Both the position numbers and the translations under genes were made by a program. A DNA stretch of 64,000 nucleotides from Homarus americanus (taxonomy: Eukaryota; Arthropoda; Malacostraca; Decapoda; Nephropidae). Position 1 is the first letter of the stretch, and every line of letters begins with the position of its first letter. The notes below the pieces were generated by a model that saw only the letters and a list, made by a program, of their open reading frames with translations, did no database searches and was not told the origin of the DNA. Location: NCBI RefSeq assembly GCF_018991925.1, contig NW_024726294.1, positions 1 through 64,000 on the forward strand. Reading direction: 5' to 3'. Shown here piece after piece: positions 27,663 to 38,938 of this stretch.

Positions 27663-28190
27663 CTTCTTGATTACATCTAATCCTACCTATAACACAGGGC
27701 TCCTGCCTGGGAGCAGTGACCCCGCCCCCCCCTCTTGGACGGGCGTCGGGCTCGTAGGGTTCTGCACCCAGGTTACCTGTGACTATAGTTATGTCTAAGA
27801 AAGTTGCCACCTACCGGTGACCCCCGGACAAGGGGTGCCCTGCACTATCACAGGTTCCCTTGCCGGATCGACCGTATCGCTAAGTCCCGCCTCCCGTTCA
27901 AAGAACGGAGTGCATGAGGGGGATGAAAAAAGGAAAGAAGAGGACTTAGAGAGTAGAAACAGCCTACCTACCACGCCACGTTCGGTTAGCCAATCAGAGC
28001 ACCGCAGTAAACGTGCATGTATCACGCCACCGTGGGGCACCACTGATTGGCCAATCCAGGACGTAGACGCACGGGTAGTAGTCAAAATTTGGGTAGGCCA
28101 AATATTTGTTTTTTCCAAAGTTGGAATTTCCCGTACAATCTGTGATGGTAATTACACCGTCACTATGTTGAGTAAGTACAATCACTAGGA
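27663..28190 (-). promoter_or_regulatory. Probable LINE B 5' UTR
   Basis: G/C-richer than the surroundings, with no supported gene. A few short open frames on both strands lack any family signature. The border with the gypsy D end near 28190 is uncertain. Confidence 0.45.
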
Positions 28191-28473
28191 TTGAGTGTCT
28201 TATCACAACAAAGTTGCAGACTCAAACATGCAGCAAAAGAATCAGGTCTTCGCAGCTCCGTGTCCAGCAGTCTGCCCTTGGACGGGACGTCAGGGCCTTT
28301 ATATGGGGGAGAACCAGCCGGCGATTGACCTCTGCCAATTAATACTAAACTGGTTACATCTGGACAGCTGTGCTTGCCCAGGTGCGTGGTCATGCCCGGG
28401 TGTGTCTTGGCAAGGTGTGGTTTCTTTAACACGGTCATATCGCTGGGTTGACTCAAGTACTTAGTGGCCGGGG

Positions 28474-29264
28474 TCAGGTCTCTTGGGACTGTATGGTGTG
28501 TCGACTTGGTATGTGGGTTACCAGAGTGCTCACTGCTATATGTCTTGTAATTCTCTGGCTGTAAGCTGTGGTCTGATAAACAATCTTTACATCATAAAGT
28601 AGACGTTTGTCTATGCCGTAAACAATATAATAGGGTGATTTGCCTGTAGAGCTGTTGATCGACCCATTAATAGATGCGGCGACTTGCGGTAACCAATCTT
28701 CCCATGCATAGTGCATTTGATCATTATTGGACGAAGAATCTCTAGGATTTTGCGATTGGTTCTTTCAACAATGCCATTAGCCTGTAGATGATAGGCTGAG
28801 ATAAAACTTTGTTGGATGTAGTATTGTCGACATATTTGCGCGACAAGTTGTTTCTTGAACTCTAATCCGTTGTCGGAGAGAAGAACCTTGGGAGTATTAA
28901 AAGGACATATGAGATGAATAACTAAGGCATAAGCCACAGATTCGGCTGTTTTATCTTTCAGTGGGACTAAAATCACAAATCTAGAAAAATGATCCACACA
29001 CACTAGGACGTACGAGGATCCTTTATGACTCCTCGGAAGTTGTAATAAGTTGATCGTGACTGTGTCGAACGGACGTTCTGGTGTAGGATATTGTAGAAAT
29101 GGAGCCGGTGATTTTGTAGTACCCTTATGTTGAGCACATGACAAACACTTAGCAATATGCAATTCTATGTCTTTCTTCATAGTATTCCAAAAACACTTCT
29201 TTCTGACCTCTTCCCGACATTTGTCACGTCCGGGGTGACCTGCTTGGGGAGCATCGTGATACAA
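28474..29264 (-). pseudogene. Gypsy D integrase
   Basis: Two frames, 29264-28611 and 28716-28474, separated by a frameshift. The zinc finger is HDAPQAGHPG and CLSCAQHK; the core shows VLLSDNGLEF (second Asp) and NGIVERTNRK (Glu). Around the first Asp position the sequence reads FDTVTINLLQL where Asp is expected, so that catalytic residue looks replaced. The end is PYYIVYGIDKR. Confidence 0.83.
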
Positions 29265-29594
29265 CGTTAGTATTGTTTCACGAAGTGTATCATGTATGAC
29301 AATTAGTATAATAATACCCTCAGTTGTCTGCTTGGAGTAAAGGGGTATGTCTCGTCGTAGTTAAAATTGATTGAAAGGAAGAGGTAACTTTGGAAGATTA
29401 GCCTCCTCCCCCGACTCTAGAGGGAAAATGACTGTAGACCACAATGGATCGAGTCGTTGTTCATCCCTTAATTGCGAGTGGGAGAACGATGATAGAGGCA
29501 TCACTGATGTTATGTTTCTGGACAAAGCGTCTGCGACCACATTCGCTCGTCCTGGTAAATACTTGAACTCGGGTTCAAACTCTTGAATGGTCAG
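29265..29594 (-). pseudogene. Gypsy D RNase H end and RNase H-integrase linker
   Basis: EFEPEFKYLPGRANVVADAL marks the RNase H end, followed by a linker to the integrase. It joins 33739-33941 once the BEL/Pao insertion is disregarded. Confidence 0.8.
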
Positions 29595-29628
29595 TGTTAC
29601 CGCCACAGTAGGATAAACTAGAAGGAAG

Positions 29629-29692
<64 letters not shown>

Positions 29693-30046
29693 AGGAGAGA
29701 GACAGAGGGAGTGTTGACAACGAGCTCTGCTGAGGTGTTAAGTGTGAAACAGATGGCCCTCACCTCCGGCTGACTAGCTCGATTAGTCTCTAGCCGTCCA
29801 GCGAGCCATCAAGTCAGGGAGTTCATAAGTCCTACATTAGACCCGAAACACGTAAATTTTATATGGTTTAACACCTTACTCTACTCAAATATGTAGTCGT
29901 TATTAGTGAAGGAACATACGATTGAATTAATTATCTCATACGTAACATATGTAATTTGTACTCTGCAGGTTTTGACGGAATAAAGAACGATCGAGTCCTA
30001 CTTGCAAGGGTCTCATTATCCTACCGTCGCTCATTGGGCGGTTATA
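29595..30046 (+). repeat. BEL/Pao 5' LTR
   Basis: 452 bp with a (GA)n run at 29633-29689. It matches the 3' LTR except that the 3' copy has a shorter GA run (33349-33376). Both carry GTGTTGACAACGAG/AAG and CCTCCGGCTGACTAGCTCGA. Confidence 0.92.
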
Positions 30047-30197
30047 ATCAAAACGTGGGTCCTACAGTCTGCCGATACAGTCTACTGAGAACTGGAGAGT
30101 GACGTCGACTGACCTTCAGGGGCCCCTTCCCTCCGGCACCCGATACACCCCCCGCACCTACGCAGCAGGAGAGCCGCGCCGGACCTTTGTGTGAATT

Positions 30198-30335
30198 TGT
30201 GAATTGAATTGAATTGAATTGAATTGAATTGAAACAGTTTATTTAGCCAGAAAAACACAAATACAGAGTGGATAATAATAACAATATTAACATGGCTGAG
30301 CCAGTTGAGAACCTGAGCTCTCTTTTAGGTACCTG
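30198..30335 (-). repeat. (GAATT)n-tailed retroelement 3' end
   Basis: On the minus strand, AGAGAGCTCAGGTTCTCAAC, then GGCTCAGCCATGTTAATA, then CTGGCTAAATAAAC, then (TTCAA)n. The same segment occurs on the plus strand at 49499-49615, so this is the 3' end of a dispersed non-LTR family, inserted in the BEL/Pao leader. Confidence 0.8.
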
Positions 30336-30884
30336 ATATATACTATACATTTATCTATAATATAATAATAGTTAACCCCATCGAAAAAGGGGTTGTGGGT
30401 TGAATACGTGTATAGCACGTGTATAGCACTTGTATACAGTACGTACGTACGTAGAGAAACGTGACGCCTCTGTAGGTGGGTCCAGTGTCAGCCATTGTCA
30501 AAAAGGACTGGTCTCAGTGCCAAAATTGTTCGTACGGGCGCGCAGGAGTGTTATCGTTCATTCCGGACAGGCAAGCCGCCTGCCGCGTGGACTGCGTGTC
30601 AGGAAAGAGAGTGGACTCTGTGTCAATAATATTCGTGCAAACACGCGGGAGAGATAGTGTTCAAAGTGTACAGCAATCGCCAATTGTAAATAAAATTTAA
30701 GAACGAGTGAGTTGCCGTTTCTATTAGAAAATAGTAGCTGTGACAGTTAAGTAACGTTGTGAGTGAGGGCGCAGTAGTGTTTGTGGCATCAGTTTATGAT
30801 CTTTGAGTTGTGTAATGAATCCCTACACTGAACGTGGTGCCTCTGTTCTCGTGTAAGTGTGACATCGCTCGTGCTTATGCACAT

Positions 30885-31075
30885 CGCTTGTATGACTTTA
30901 GTTGTATGACATCGCTTGTACGACTTCAGTTGTATGACATCGCTTGTACGACTTCAGTTGTATGACATCACTTGTTTGACTTCAGTTGTATGACATCGCT
31001 TGTATGACTTCAGTTCATCGCTTGTATGACATCGCTTGTATGACCTCGGTTATATGACATCGTTATAAACGAGCA
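30885..31075. repeat. 28-bp minisatellite in the BEL/Pao leader
   Basis: About seven units built on TATGACATCGCTTGTACGAC plus TTCAGTTG, the last ones shortened. Confidence 0.9.
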
Positions 31076-31124
31076 GACATGTCGGTTGAAGAGCATTCCC
31101 GCTTAACCTAACGTCTCTATAACT

Positions 31125-31516
31125 GTGCCACCAGTCATGGAAGGAAACAAGGCAGAGGAGATAAACCTAGCCAGCGTAGAAGACCTGGAGGCCCTGAACG
31201 ACGGAGATGCTAACTGGTCACTCACACAGCCAGGGCGAAATGGAGAAACCCTTTCACCCAAGAGAAGGATGAAACCAACAGGCCGGATGAATAGGGTAAT
31301 CGAGGTTATCAGCAGACGCTCACCCAATTGACGGCAATAATGCAGAATATGAAAGATCATATGGAGCAACTGCAGATATTAGGCGATACAGAGGACTTTG
31401 GTGAGATGCTGTTAGTACCAGGAGGAAGGCCTTTTCTGCAAACAGGTGAGGGGATGACAGCCGCGACGAGGAATCCACGAGACATGTTGTCAACCGCCGG
31501 AACCAAGAGTGTCTAG
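31125..31516 (+). pseudogene. BEL/Pao gag N-terminal remnant
   Basis: Two overlapping frames. The first (ATG at 31125 or 31137) encodes an acidic start (EEINLASVEDLEALN) and breaks near 31331. The second encodes MQNMKDHMEQLQ, a short helical stretch. The position just after the leader fits gag; no conserved domain is left. Confidence 0.55.
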
Positions 31517-31829
31517 CTGCTACACCTCGACACCCACCCAAGGAGGGTTCCCAACACTCAGCGCTTCAGAGTTAGGAACATCTCATCAGGGGGAGAGGGA
31601 ACATGTTTCCACTCGTCATACCCACTTTCCGGAAGCAGTGACACCAACAGAAACCCAGGAGATGGAAAACCAAGTACGAGATAAACTACAGCGAGAACGC
31701 CCAGGATGGAGGGAAGGGAGGCCATCGGACACGATGCTACTAACCCAGAGCCGATTCCTAACCTTACAGATGGAGACCCGGAGGTAAAAGGAAAAGCGAC
31801 AGTACTGGCAACGAGCACTGACCAGGGGA

Positions 31830-33266
31830 AGAGTACCTTAAAGGGCTATGGGCAAGGTACTCCTCATGGCATAAGCTACTGAAAGGTGTGGCGTAGCTCA
31901 GGAGGTTCATACAGTGGCACTTCAGCGATTCAAAGGAAGAACGCCACCAAGAAGATCGACTGAAGATCAACGAGTTGGATGAGGCAACATTAGCTGTTTT
32001 GCGACTGATACAAAGGGAGGGATTTCCCCACAAGATGGACGAGCTGGAACGAGGACACTCCGTCAGGACTGGTGACGTAAGCAGACTGGAACCTTATCTG
32101 GGTGCAGACGGCCTGATCAGAGTAGGCGGCCGACTGAAGCGTGCTGCTCTCCATCCAGACCAAAAGAACCCCATACTGTTACCCAGGGTAAAAAAAAAAA
32201 AAAAACACAGAACTTATCGTACAAGAGGTACATTCGACCAGGGCTAGCCACTCAGGACGTGAGCAGACTCTAACTGCGCTACGCGAGACATATTGGATAC
32301 CCAAGTGCCGTAAGATGATCGACTGAGTACTACGTACGTGTGTAATTTGTCGAAGAAGCAATTGGAAGCCTACCCACCAATGCCAAGCTTACCTGCCAGA
32401 GGACCGGGTACATCCAGAAGATTGGCCATTCACCTGCACCGGAGTCGACTGTTTTGGTCCCTTTATGGTTAAACAAGGCCGGGCCCTGGCGAAAAGATGG
32501 GGATGCTTCTTTACATGTCTGGCCACCCGAGCTATACACCTGGAAGTCCTCACCTCACTGGACACAGACTCATTCATCAACGCCATGACGAGGTTCGCAT
32601 CAGATCCGACAATGGAACCAACATGATTGGAGCAAACAGAGAACTTCAGGAGGCGGTAAGTAAGTGGAACAACAGTAACAATGTTAGGAACACACTCTTG
32701 CAGAGGCAAATAGAATGGGAGTTCAACCCTCCGTCTGCCTCTCACATGGGTGGAGTATGGGAGCGTCAGATCCGCACGATGAAGAAGGTTCTCAACGGGG
32801 TGTTGGGCACACAGGTACTAGACGACGAGTGACTCAACACCCTGTTCTGTGCCGGGGAAGGGATTGTCAACGTGAGGCCCATCACCCCAGTATCCGACGA
32901 CCCGAGAGGCCTAGAAGCACTCGCGCTGTTTCACCTACTGCGAATGCACACGGGAACCCTGCTCACTGGAGGCGATCAGTCCATAGCAGAAGCGTACAGA
33001 CGAAAATGGAAGCATGCCCAATTCATTGCAGACCAATTCTGGAAGAGGTGGGTGAAGGAATATCTCCTGACACTCCAGCGGCGACAGGAACACTTCCGGG
33101 CACACAGCAACTTGCGCACTCGAGATATCGTCATCATAACTGGACATCCTCTCCCAAGGAGCAAATGGATACTAGGAAGGGTAATGGAGGCGGTACCGGG
33201 TGATGACGGCCAGGTGCTGTCTGCCAAAGTGACAAAGCTCTGCCTATTGGAGGAAGTCGGAGTGTG
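31830..33266 (+). pseudogene. BEL/Pao integrase
   Basis: In broken frames: the pre-integrase segment (LEPYLGADGLIRVGGRLKRA, 32090-32150), interrupted by a run of 15 A at 32189-32204; zinc-finger Cys pair (CVICRR); the core with GVDCFGPF (first Asp, ~32447), IRSDNGTN (second Asp, ~32610) and GGVWERQIR (Glu, ~32760). After a TGA at 32830 the BEL-specific end follows (NVRPITPVSDDP, then RDIVIITGHPLPRSKWILGR). These motifs are diagnostic of BEL/Pao, not gypsy. Confidence 0.87.
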
Positions 33267-33311
33267 AGACTTCCGGTAGATAATGGGTTTCGAGCAAGCT
33301 TGACAGGGGGG

Positions 33312-33344
33312 TGTTACCGCCACAGTAGGATAAACTAGAGGGAA

Positions 33345-33380
<36 letters not shown>

Positions 33381-33738
33381 AAAGAGACAGAGGGAGTGTT
33401 GACAACAAGCTGTGCTGAGGTGTTAAGTGTGAAACAGATGGCCCTCGCCTCCGGCTGACTAGCTCGACTAGTCTCTAGCCGTCCAGTGAGATATCAAGTC
33501 AGGGAGTTAATAAGTCCTACATTAGACCCGAAACACGTAAGTTTTATGTGGCTTAACACCCTACTCTAATCAAATATATTATGTGTAGTCTTTAATAGTG
33601 AAGGAACATACGATTGAATTAATTATCTCATATGTAACATATGTAATTTGTACTCTGCAGGTTTTGACCGAATAAATAACAATCAAGTCCTACGTGCAAG
33701 GGTCTCATTATCCCACAGTCGCTCATTGGGCGGTTATA
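33312..33738 (+). repeat. BEL/Pao 3' LTR
   Basis: 427 bp, matching 29595-30046, with a shorter (GA)n run. Confidence 0.92.
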
Positions 33739-34800
33739 TTCAAATACCAGCGTGCTAGTCTACCTGAAAGATTTTTACCTTGAAACAGCTCTGTCACTGC
33801 CACGTGATCTGTATAGACGGTTATTTTATAACCAAAAATTGTGTTTATAAACTTCTTCAGTGCCCAAACAACAGCTAACGTTTCTAGATGCGTTACTGAA
33901 TAACGCGTTTTGGCATCATTAAGTTTACGACGCAAAAGCAATCACTCTATATTTTCCTTGTGGGGCCAGCTGCATAGGGACAGCGCCGATTCCCTGTAGT
34001 GAGGTGTCGGTACACAGGGTAAATTCTTGAGAGTAGTCAGGGAATGCTAAAACAAAAGTTGCATCCTTCCTAAGTAGCTTAGTCAAGGTTGAAGCTCATG
34101 TCGCATCCCCTTTAATAGAAGAACGATAATATCTAGATAAACCAAGAAAACTACGTACTTTATCAACAGTTGTAGGACGTGGGAACTGGGCAACAGCCTT
34201 AACTTTGTCATCAACTGTAGAATGCCGTCACCGCAACTATATGACCAAGGAATTGGATTCTTGATTTTAAAAATTCACATTTAGAAAGTTTGACTTTGAG
34301 TCCTGCTGTAGAAAGTTTTTTGGAAATTTTCACGGAGTTTAGCAATATGAGTATCTGACTACGATGAGATCCTCTAAGTAGGCACATACTGTGGTCCCTA
34401 TCAAACCTGCAAACAAGGTGTTGATCATCCTTTGAAAAGTCAGTGGGGCATTTCTGAGACCGAAAGGTATCCGCAGAAATTCAATATGGCTCAAAAGAGT
34501 ACTAAAAGCAGTAATGTCTCGAGATTTTTCATCCAGAGGTATTTACCAATAACCGCTAACCAAATCAAGGTTGATAAATACAGCATTATCCTTGCCTAAG
34601 GATTGTAAAATATCACTCAAGACAGGCATTGGGTACCTATCTGGGATAGTATTTTCATTGACGCGCCTAAAATCAATTACTGGGCGCTAACCTCCATCCT
34701 TCTTAGGGACTTAAGATAGTGGACTATTGAAAGGGAATTTTGAATGTATGATAACCTCTTGGTTCAACATATCCTGAACCATGTCCTGAACTACAGAGTG
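33739..34800 (-). pseudogene. Gypsy D RT and RNase H
   Basis: RNase H: 33941-33723 carries RYSVTHLETLAVVWALKKF and VYTDHVAVTELFQG. RT is recognisable in broken frames to 34800: LRNAPLTFQRMINTLFAGL, then the catalytic box YLED (near 34370) instead of YLDD, then INLDLVSGYW (motif A, near 34560) and RRVNENTIPDR. Frames change several times; the element is long dead. Confidence 0.78.
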
Positions 34801-35700
34801 CTGGCTATGTGGTAGTCGGTAAGCTGGTATGTAAATTGGGTTTGTGCCTTGTTTTAGGGATATGTGATGTGAGGTTAAATTTGTGTGACCTAACTGTTCC
34901 TCAGGTAAAGCTACAATGTTTCGGTATTCGGCAAGTAATTATAGGAGCCTAGTCTTGCCTTGAGGGTGATCAATCACCTTAACATGTGGTGTTATTTGGT
35001 CTATCCTCTCCTGTCTGGTTTGTTTAATTGAAGGTGAAACACTACCAATTGGGAATTGCATAGGCTGTTGGGCAACATAGTTATGATAAACTAGAAAATC
35101 ACACAAATAGCATCTTTCAATATTCGTAACACGCTTGTTCTGTTGAGAACTAGAACGTCTGTTAAACCACCAGGACGAGTCGTGCTCAATGTAGATTCAC
35201 ACGATAAGCCTTTAACCTTGCATGTTTCCGTAAGACAGACTACAACCGTTCCCATGCACACGTCAGGTAAAACAACAGTGGCTCTGGTAATATCCCCATT
35301 CTGAAAATGGATAGTACCCTTTAAAACTACAGGTACGATCGTCCAACTATTGCTGCTATAATCTGGCTGGGGAAGTGAGTCTGTGGGGTCTTGGATTCGC
35401 TTTGACTCAGAATCCATCGTCCTCATAGTAGGAGGGTTGGACAACACATTCACCCTTGCGAAGAGTAATGGTACAGACGTGTGCATGGCACTGAATTGGC
35501 GCTACAGGTGTTATTGTCCTTACTAGGGGAGTACGTGATGATTTAATACCGATCTTAGCTGCATAATCCAAAATAGCCTCATCGGGCTTATATTCATGCT
35601 CCACATTGTCTCACTGTTCAGTCCCCAAAACTTCTTCTTCCACCAATAGTTCATTAACGGTGTATGTAAGTTCCACCATGTTTTTCACCACAACGGTACA
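34801..35700 (-). pseudogene. Gypsy D protease/linker remnant
   Basis: 35486-35091 (131 codons) encodes a beta-rich stretch (VVLKGTIHFQNGDITRATVV) of the kind found between protease and RT in gypsy pol. 35604-35407 is an overlapping frame. I do not see an intact DTG protease motif. Confidence 0.5.
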
Positions 35701-35751
35701 GCAAATTAGAGTTTTTGTAGCATTAAACTGTTATTATTTGATTGTCTAATC

Positions 35752-36137
35752 ATCACTACATATAACACCACCCATCATCACTACATATAACACCACCCAT
35801 CATCACTACATATAACATCATCCATCATCACTACATATAACACCATCCATCATCACTACATATAACAACATCCATCATCACTACATATAAGATTATCCTT
35901 CATCACTACATATAGCATCATCCATCATTACTACATATAACACCATCCATCATCACTACATATAACACCATCCATCATCACTACATATAACACCATCCAT
36001 CATCACTACATATAACACCATCCATCATCACTACATATAACAATATCCATCATCACTACATATAACATCATCATCCATCATCACTATATATAACACCATC
36101 CATCATCACTACATATAACACCATCCATCATCACTAC
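35752..36137. repeat. 25-bp minisatellite, about 15 units
   Basis: Units read CATCATCACTACATATAACA plus CCATC with few changes. It borders gypsy D on the left and, via a short AC-rich stretch (36170-36190), LINE A copy 2 on the right. Confidence 0.95.
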
Positions 36138-36186
36138 AGATCGGTAAAGCAGTTTCCGAGATTCTCGTGCGGACACACACACAAAC

Positions 36187-37529
36187 ACACCACCCCCATT
36201 GACTTACCAATGAAGCTCTTCAAGGAGTTCTCCCCGGAGCTTGCTAAACCCCTCTGCTCCATCATCAATGCTTCTCTCAGTCAAGCCAGATGCCCAACTG
36301 ACTGGAAGACCTCTTATGTATCACCAGTGCCCAAGTCAACCAGCCCATAATCCTTAAATTAGTTACGACCAATTGCAATCACCCCAATACCCAGCCTAAA
36401 CTGTGAAAGTTTTGTGCTCGACTGGGCTTATGCTGATATTGCAGGAGTCGTAGACCCTCAGCAATTTGGCAATATGAAAACATCCTCCACCATTCACTGT
36501 CTTGTCAGCTTTCTCGACTACATATACCGCCATCTCGAGAAACGAAAAACGTCTGTAGCTGTCGCCTTCATTGACTTCACTAAAGCTTTCGACCTAGTCG
36601 ACCACAATTTAATCATCAACAAAGCTACTGACCTCGGGTTTCGAAGAAGTCTTATACCATGGCTTACAGACTTCCTCAGTGACCGACGCCAAGCTGTACG
36701 CTTCCGAGGGGCTGTCTCCACCTTTCAGTCACTCACCTGTGGCGTCCCCCAAGGCACCAAGATGGGACTACTATGCTTCCTTATGCTTATCAATGATGCC
36801 CTAAGAGAAACCCCTGCTCGCTGGAGACATGTCGACGACTCCACCATTGGGATCAGCGTCAACAATTCTGCTCCCGACTATACCGCCCTTCAGGATTTAT
36901 TGAACACTCTCCAAAACTGGGCCACCAACAACCAGGTCACCATCAACCATACCAAGACCATGGTTATGCACATCAACCTCTCCTCTGACGTTGGCCCACC
37001 CTCTTCCATTACTTTAGGTCCCAACACACTCTAGGTTGTGGATTCCACTAAGCTCCTCGGCGTCACCATAGACAACAAACTAAAATGGAAACCACACGTC
37101 AGTGAAGTTGTCAAATCCTCCAGTTTCCGTCTCCACCTCCTCTGCCGACTCAAGTCCCTCAAGTCCCTCGGAGTTCCCGCACCCGAGCTCCTCAGTGTTT
37201 ACTCAACATTCATACTTCCCAAGCTCACCTATGCCTCCCCTACCTGGTCTTCTTCCCTAAATGCCACACAACGTAAACACCTAGAAAAAGTGCAAAAGCG
37301 GGCATACAAGATTATTCTTTCCCCTTCCTAATCCATATATCAAGAAGCACTCAACACACTGACCCTTTCGACTCTCACTGACCATCACCACGACCTACTA
37401 CCACCCGAGATCCCTAGCCCGAGAATTGCTGTTCGACACCACAACCGCATCCAGCCCATACGAGCACGAACTGATCGCTATAAGAACAGCCCAGTCCCAA
37501 CCATTGTAAAAATTATCAATAACTTGTAA
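36187..37529 (+). pseudogene. LINE A copy 2 RT and C-terminal domain
   Basis: The best frame is 36414-37034 (206 codons), with FIDFTKAFDLVDH (motif A), CGVPQGTKMG and HVDDST (motif C with both Asp). Stops lie at 36348 and 36357 and at TAG 37033-37035, followed by the thumb/C-terminal part in 37038-37331. The C-terminus repeats VPTIVKIINNL. It keeps the CAG that copy 1 has as TAG at 15511. Confidence 0.86.
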
Positions 37530-37784
37530 TAAACCAGTGTATTCACTTCCAGTAAATCCTACTTTTTACACTGTCACTACAGTATGTTGAAATGCCCTGT
37601 ATTTTGAGCTTTTCCCAACCTAGTTATTATATATCTTATTTGTATCACTTATGTTACTTGTATATTATTTGTAAATCGAAACCCATTCCCCAAATATGTA
37701 ACTGTATATTTTCAGCCTTCTGGCTGCTATGCTCTTTCAATAAACCGTTAATTATTATTATTAGTATTAGTATTAGTATTATTA
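36187..37784 (+). mobile_element. LINE family A, copy 2 (5'-truncated)
   Basis: Matches copy 1 from 14974 to its end, including the 3' UTR (37531-37750) and a degenerate (TTA)n tail with three TTAGTA variants. It begins abruptly at ACCACCCCCATTGAC, the usual 5' truncation of LINE insertions. A block of about 45 bp present near 16190 in copy 1 is missing near 37396. Confidence 0.88.
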
Positions 37785-37808
37785 CAAACACACAGACATA
37801 CTTTTTTG

Positions 37809-37809
<1 letters not shown>

Positions 37810-37904
<95 letters not shown>
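37810..37904. repeat. (TA)n microsatellite
   Basis: About 47 TA units joining the LINE A copy 2 tail region to the gypsy E LTR. Confidence 0.97.
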
Positions 37905-37907
<3 letters not shown>

Positions 37908-38816
37908 CTCTGGGTAGAGTTCCCTTAACTTGGCTTATATATAAATATGTTGAAGGGTTAAGTTACAAACCCAAAATGGTATTTTCTCCATTTATTGGTA
38001 AACCTACAGTATGTTGGTCACAGTCTATTAGTAGATGCACCATAATTAACACTGTAAGCTGTGAGTGTTAGTTAAAGATGGGGGCACAGCTTGACTGAGT
38101 TAGGTCACCTGTCCGATTCTCGTGAGACGCAAGTGAAGACTGGTGCCTGTGAGAGGACTCTCTGAAGGAGAGACTGGGCTAATCCTACATTCTCTAAGTC
38201 GGCTTGTGGGGTTATGAGATATTGATTCACACTCAGGATGGGTTGGAGAAAAGAAACTCACAATGTGCTCTCTGTATACATATTGTATTGGATGTACAAT
38301 GCAGCTTGGTGCTGGGGAGTGACAGCGTGGGTCCAAGCGTGGAGTAGAGAGAGCTGGTTGGTGAGGGTGCTCAGAGGAAGACACGCAGCTTGACGGGCGC
38401 AATAGTCGCCGGCGCGAGCGAGGGCTACCAGGCAGGAGCGGAGGAGGTGTTGCTTGCTGGGCCTGAGCTAGAAGAAAGAGTTAGGCCACGGCCACGTGAG
38501 GTCTTACATAGCGGGGGTAGGCGTGGCTTGATAGTTGACCTCCGCTTTGTCAGGCGGCGCTGGTTGCCGACCTAGACCACGCGGCGCAGGCTGGGGAATT
38601 CGAAGAGGGTTGGCTACTCAGCGACAAACGGAGGTTGTAGGGGAGAAATCCACTACAGGCTCATTGATAGAGGAATTTCCCCTCACGTGAACAGGACATG
38701 GCACCTCACAGTTTATGGAAAATTACTGTAGGGTGATTGGATTATGTAAACTAAGTGTATTAACCCAAATTTAAATAATTGTTATTGCCATGAGACAAGG
38801 GCTAATACAAGGTTAA
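37905..38816 (+). repeat. Gypsy E 5' LTR carrying a solo LTR
   Basis: Homologous to 19703-20165 on both sides of an inserted block (38205-38661). Exact outer ends are not clear: the left one merges into (TA)n, the right one is near CAAGGGCTAATACA. Confidence 0.75.
38205..38657. repeat. Solo LTR of an unrelated element with 4-bp target duplication
   Basis: A 453-bp block starting TGTGGGG and ending CACTACA, flanked by GGCT at 38201-38204 and 38658-38661. The paralogous LTR at 20000-20005 has a single GGCT and no insert. The TG...CA ends, 4-bp duplication and lack of coding sequence fit a solo LTR left by LTR-LTR recombination. GC content is higher than in the host LTR. Confidence 0.85.
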
Positions 38817-38938
38817 GTGGCCTTTACACTAATTGTATTCATTGTTAATTAACCAGTGAAGTGTTGAGTTCACTACTTACCTGAGGAGTAATTTTTTTTT
38901 GGAATTTCTTTCTGGTAATTTGGACAATTTACAGACAT

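Larger units (their letters stand above)
29595..33738 (+). mobile_element. BEL/Pao LTR retrotransposon with large internal deletions
   Basis: LTRs 29595-30046 and 33312-33738 start TGTTACCGCC and end GGGCGGTTATA. A purine tract (CAGGGGGG, 33304-33311) precedes the 3' LTR. Internally only a gag start and a BEL/Pao-type integrase remain; protease and RT are missing. Flanks read TCAG on the left and TCAA on the right, a possible decayed target duplication. It sits inside the RNase H gene of gypsy D, so it is younger than D. Confidence 0.87.
28191..35740 (-). mobile_element. Gypsy-type LTR retrotransposon D, split by a BEL/Pao element
   Basis: Minus-strand pol in standard order: protease/linker (35600-34900), RT (34800-34100), RNase H (34060-33739 and 29594-29361), integrase (29264-28474). 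The BEL/Pao insertion 29595-33738 interrupts RNase H between LARWYLNI and EFEPEFKYLPG. A possible 3' LTR is 28191-28478 (TG...CA on the minus strand), but no second LTR is present: the right end is lost in a 25-bp repeat near 35750. Confidence 0.83.

Noticed and set aside
27817..28464. Short plus- and minus-strand frames between LINE B and gypsy D
   Set aside because: Overlapping frames on both strands in GC-richer sequence, no motifs; more likely 5' UTR and LTR sequence.
38100..38575. Frames of 100 and 61 codons inside the solo LTR
   Set aside because: They cross the LTR borders or have no family resemblance; solo LTRs are non-coding.
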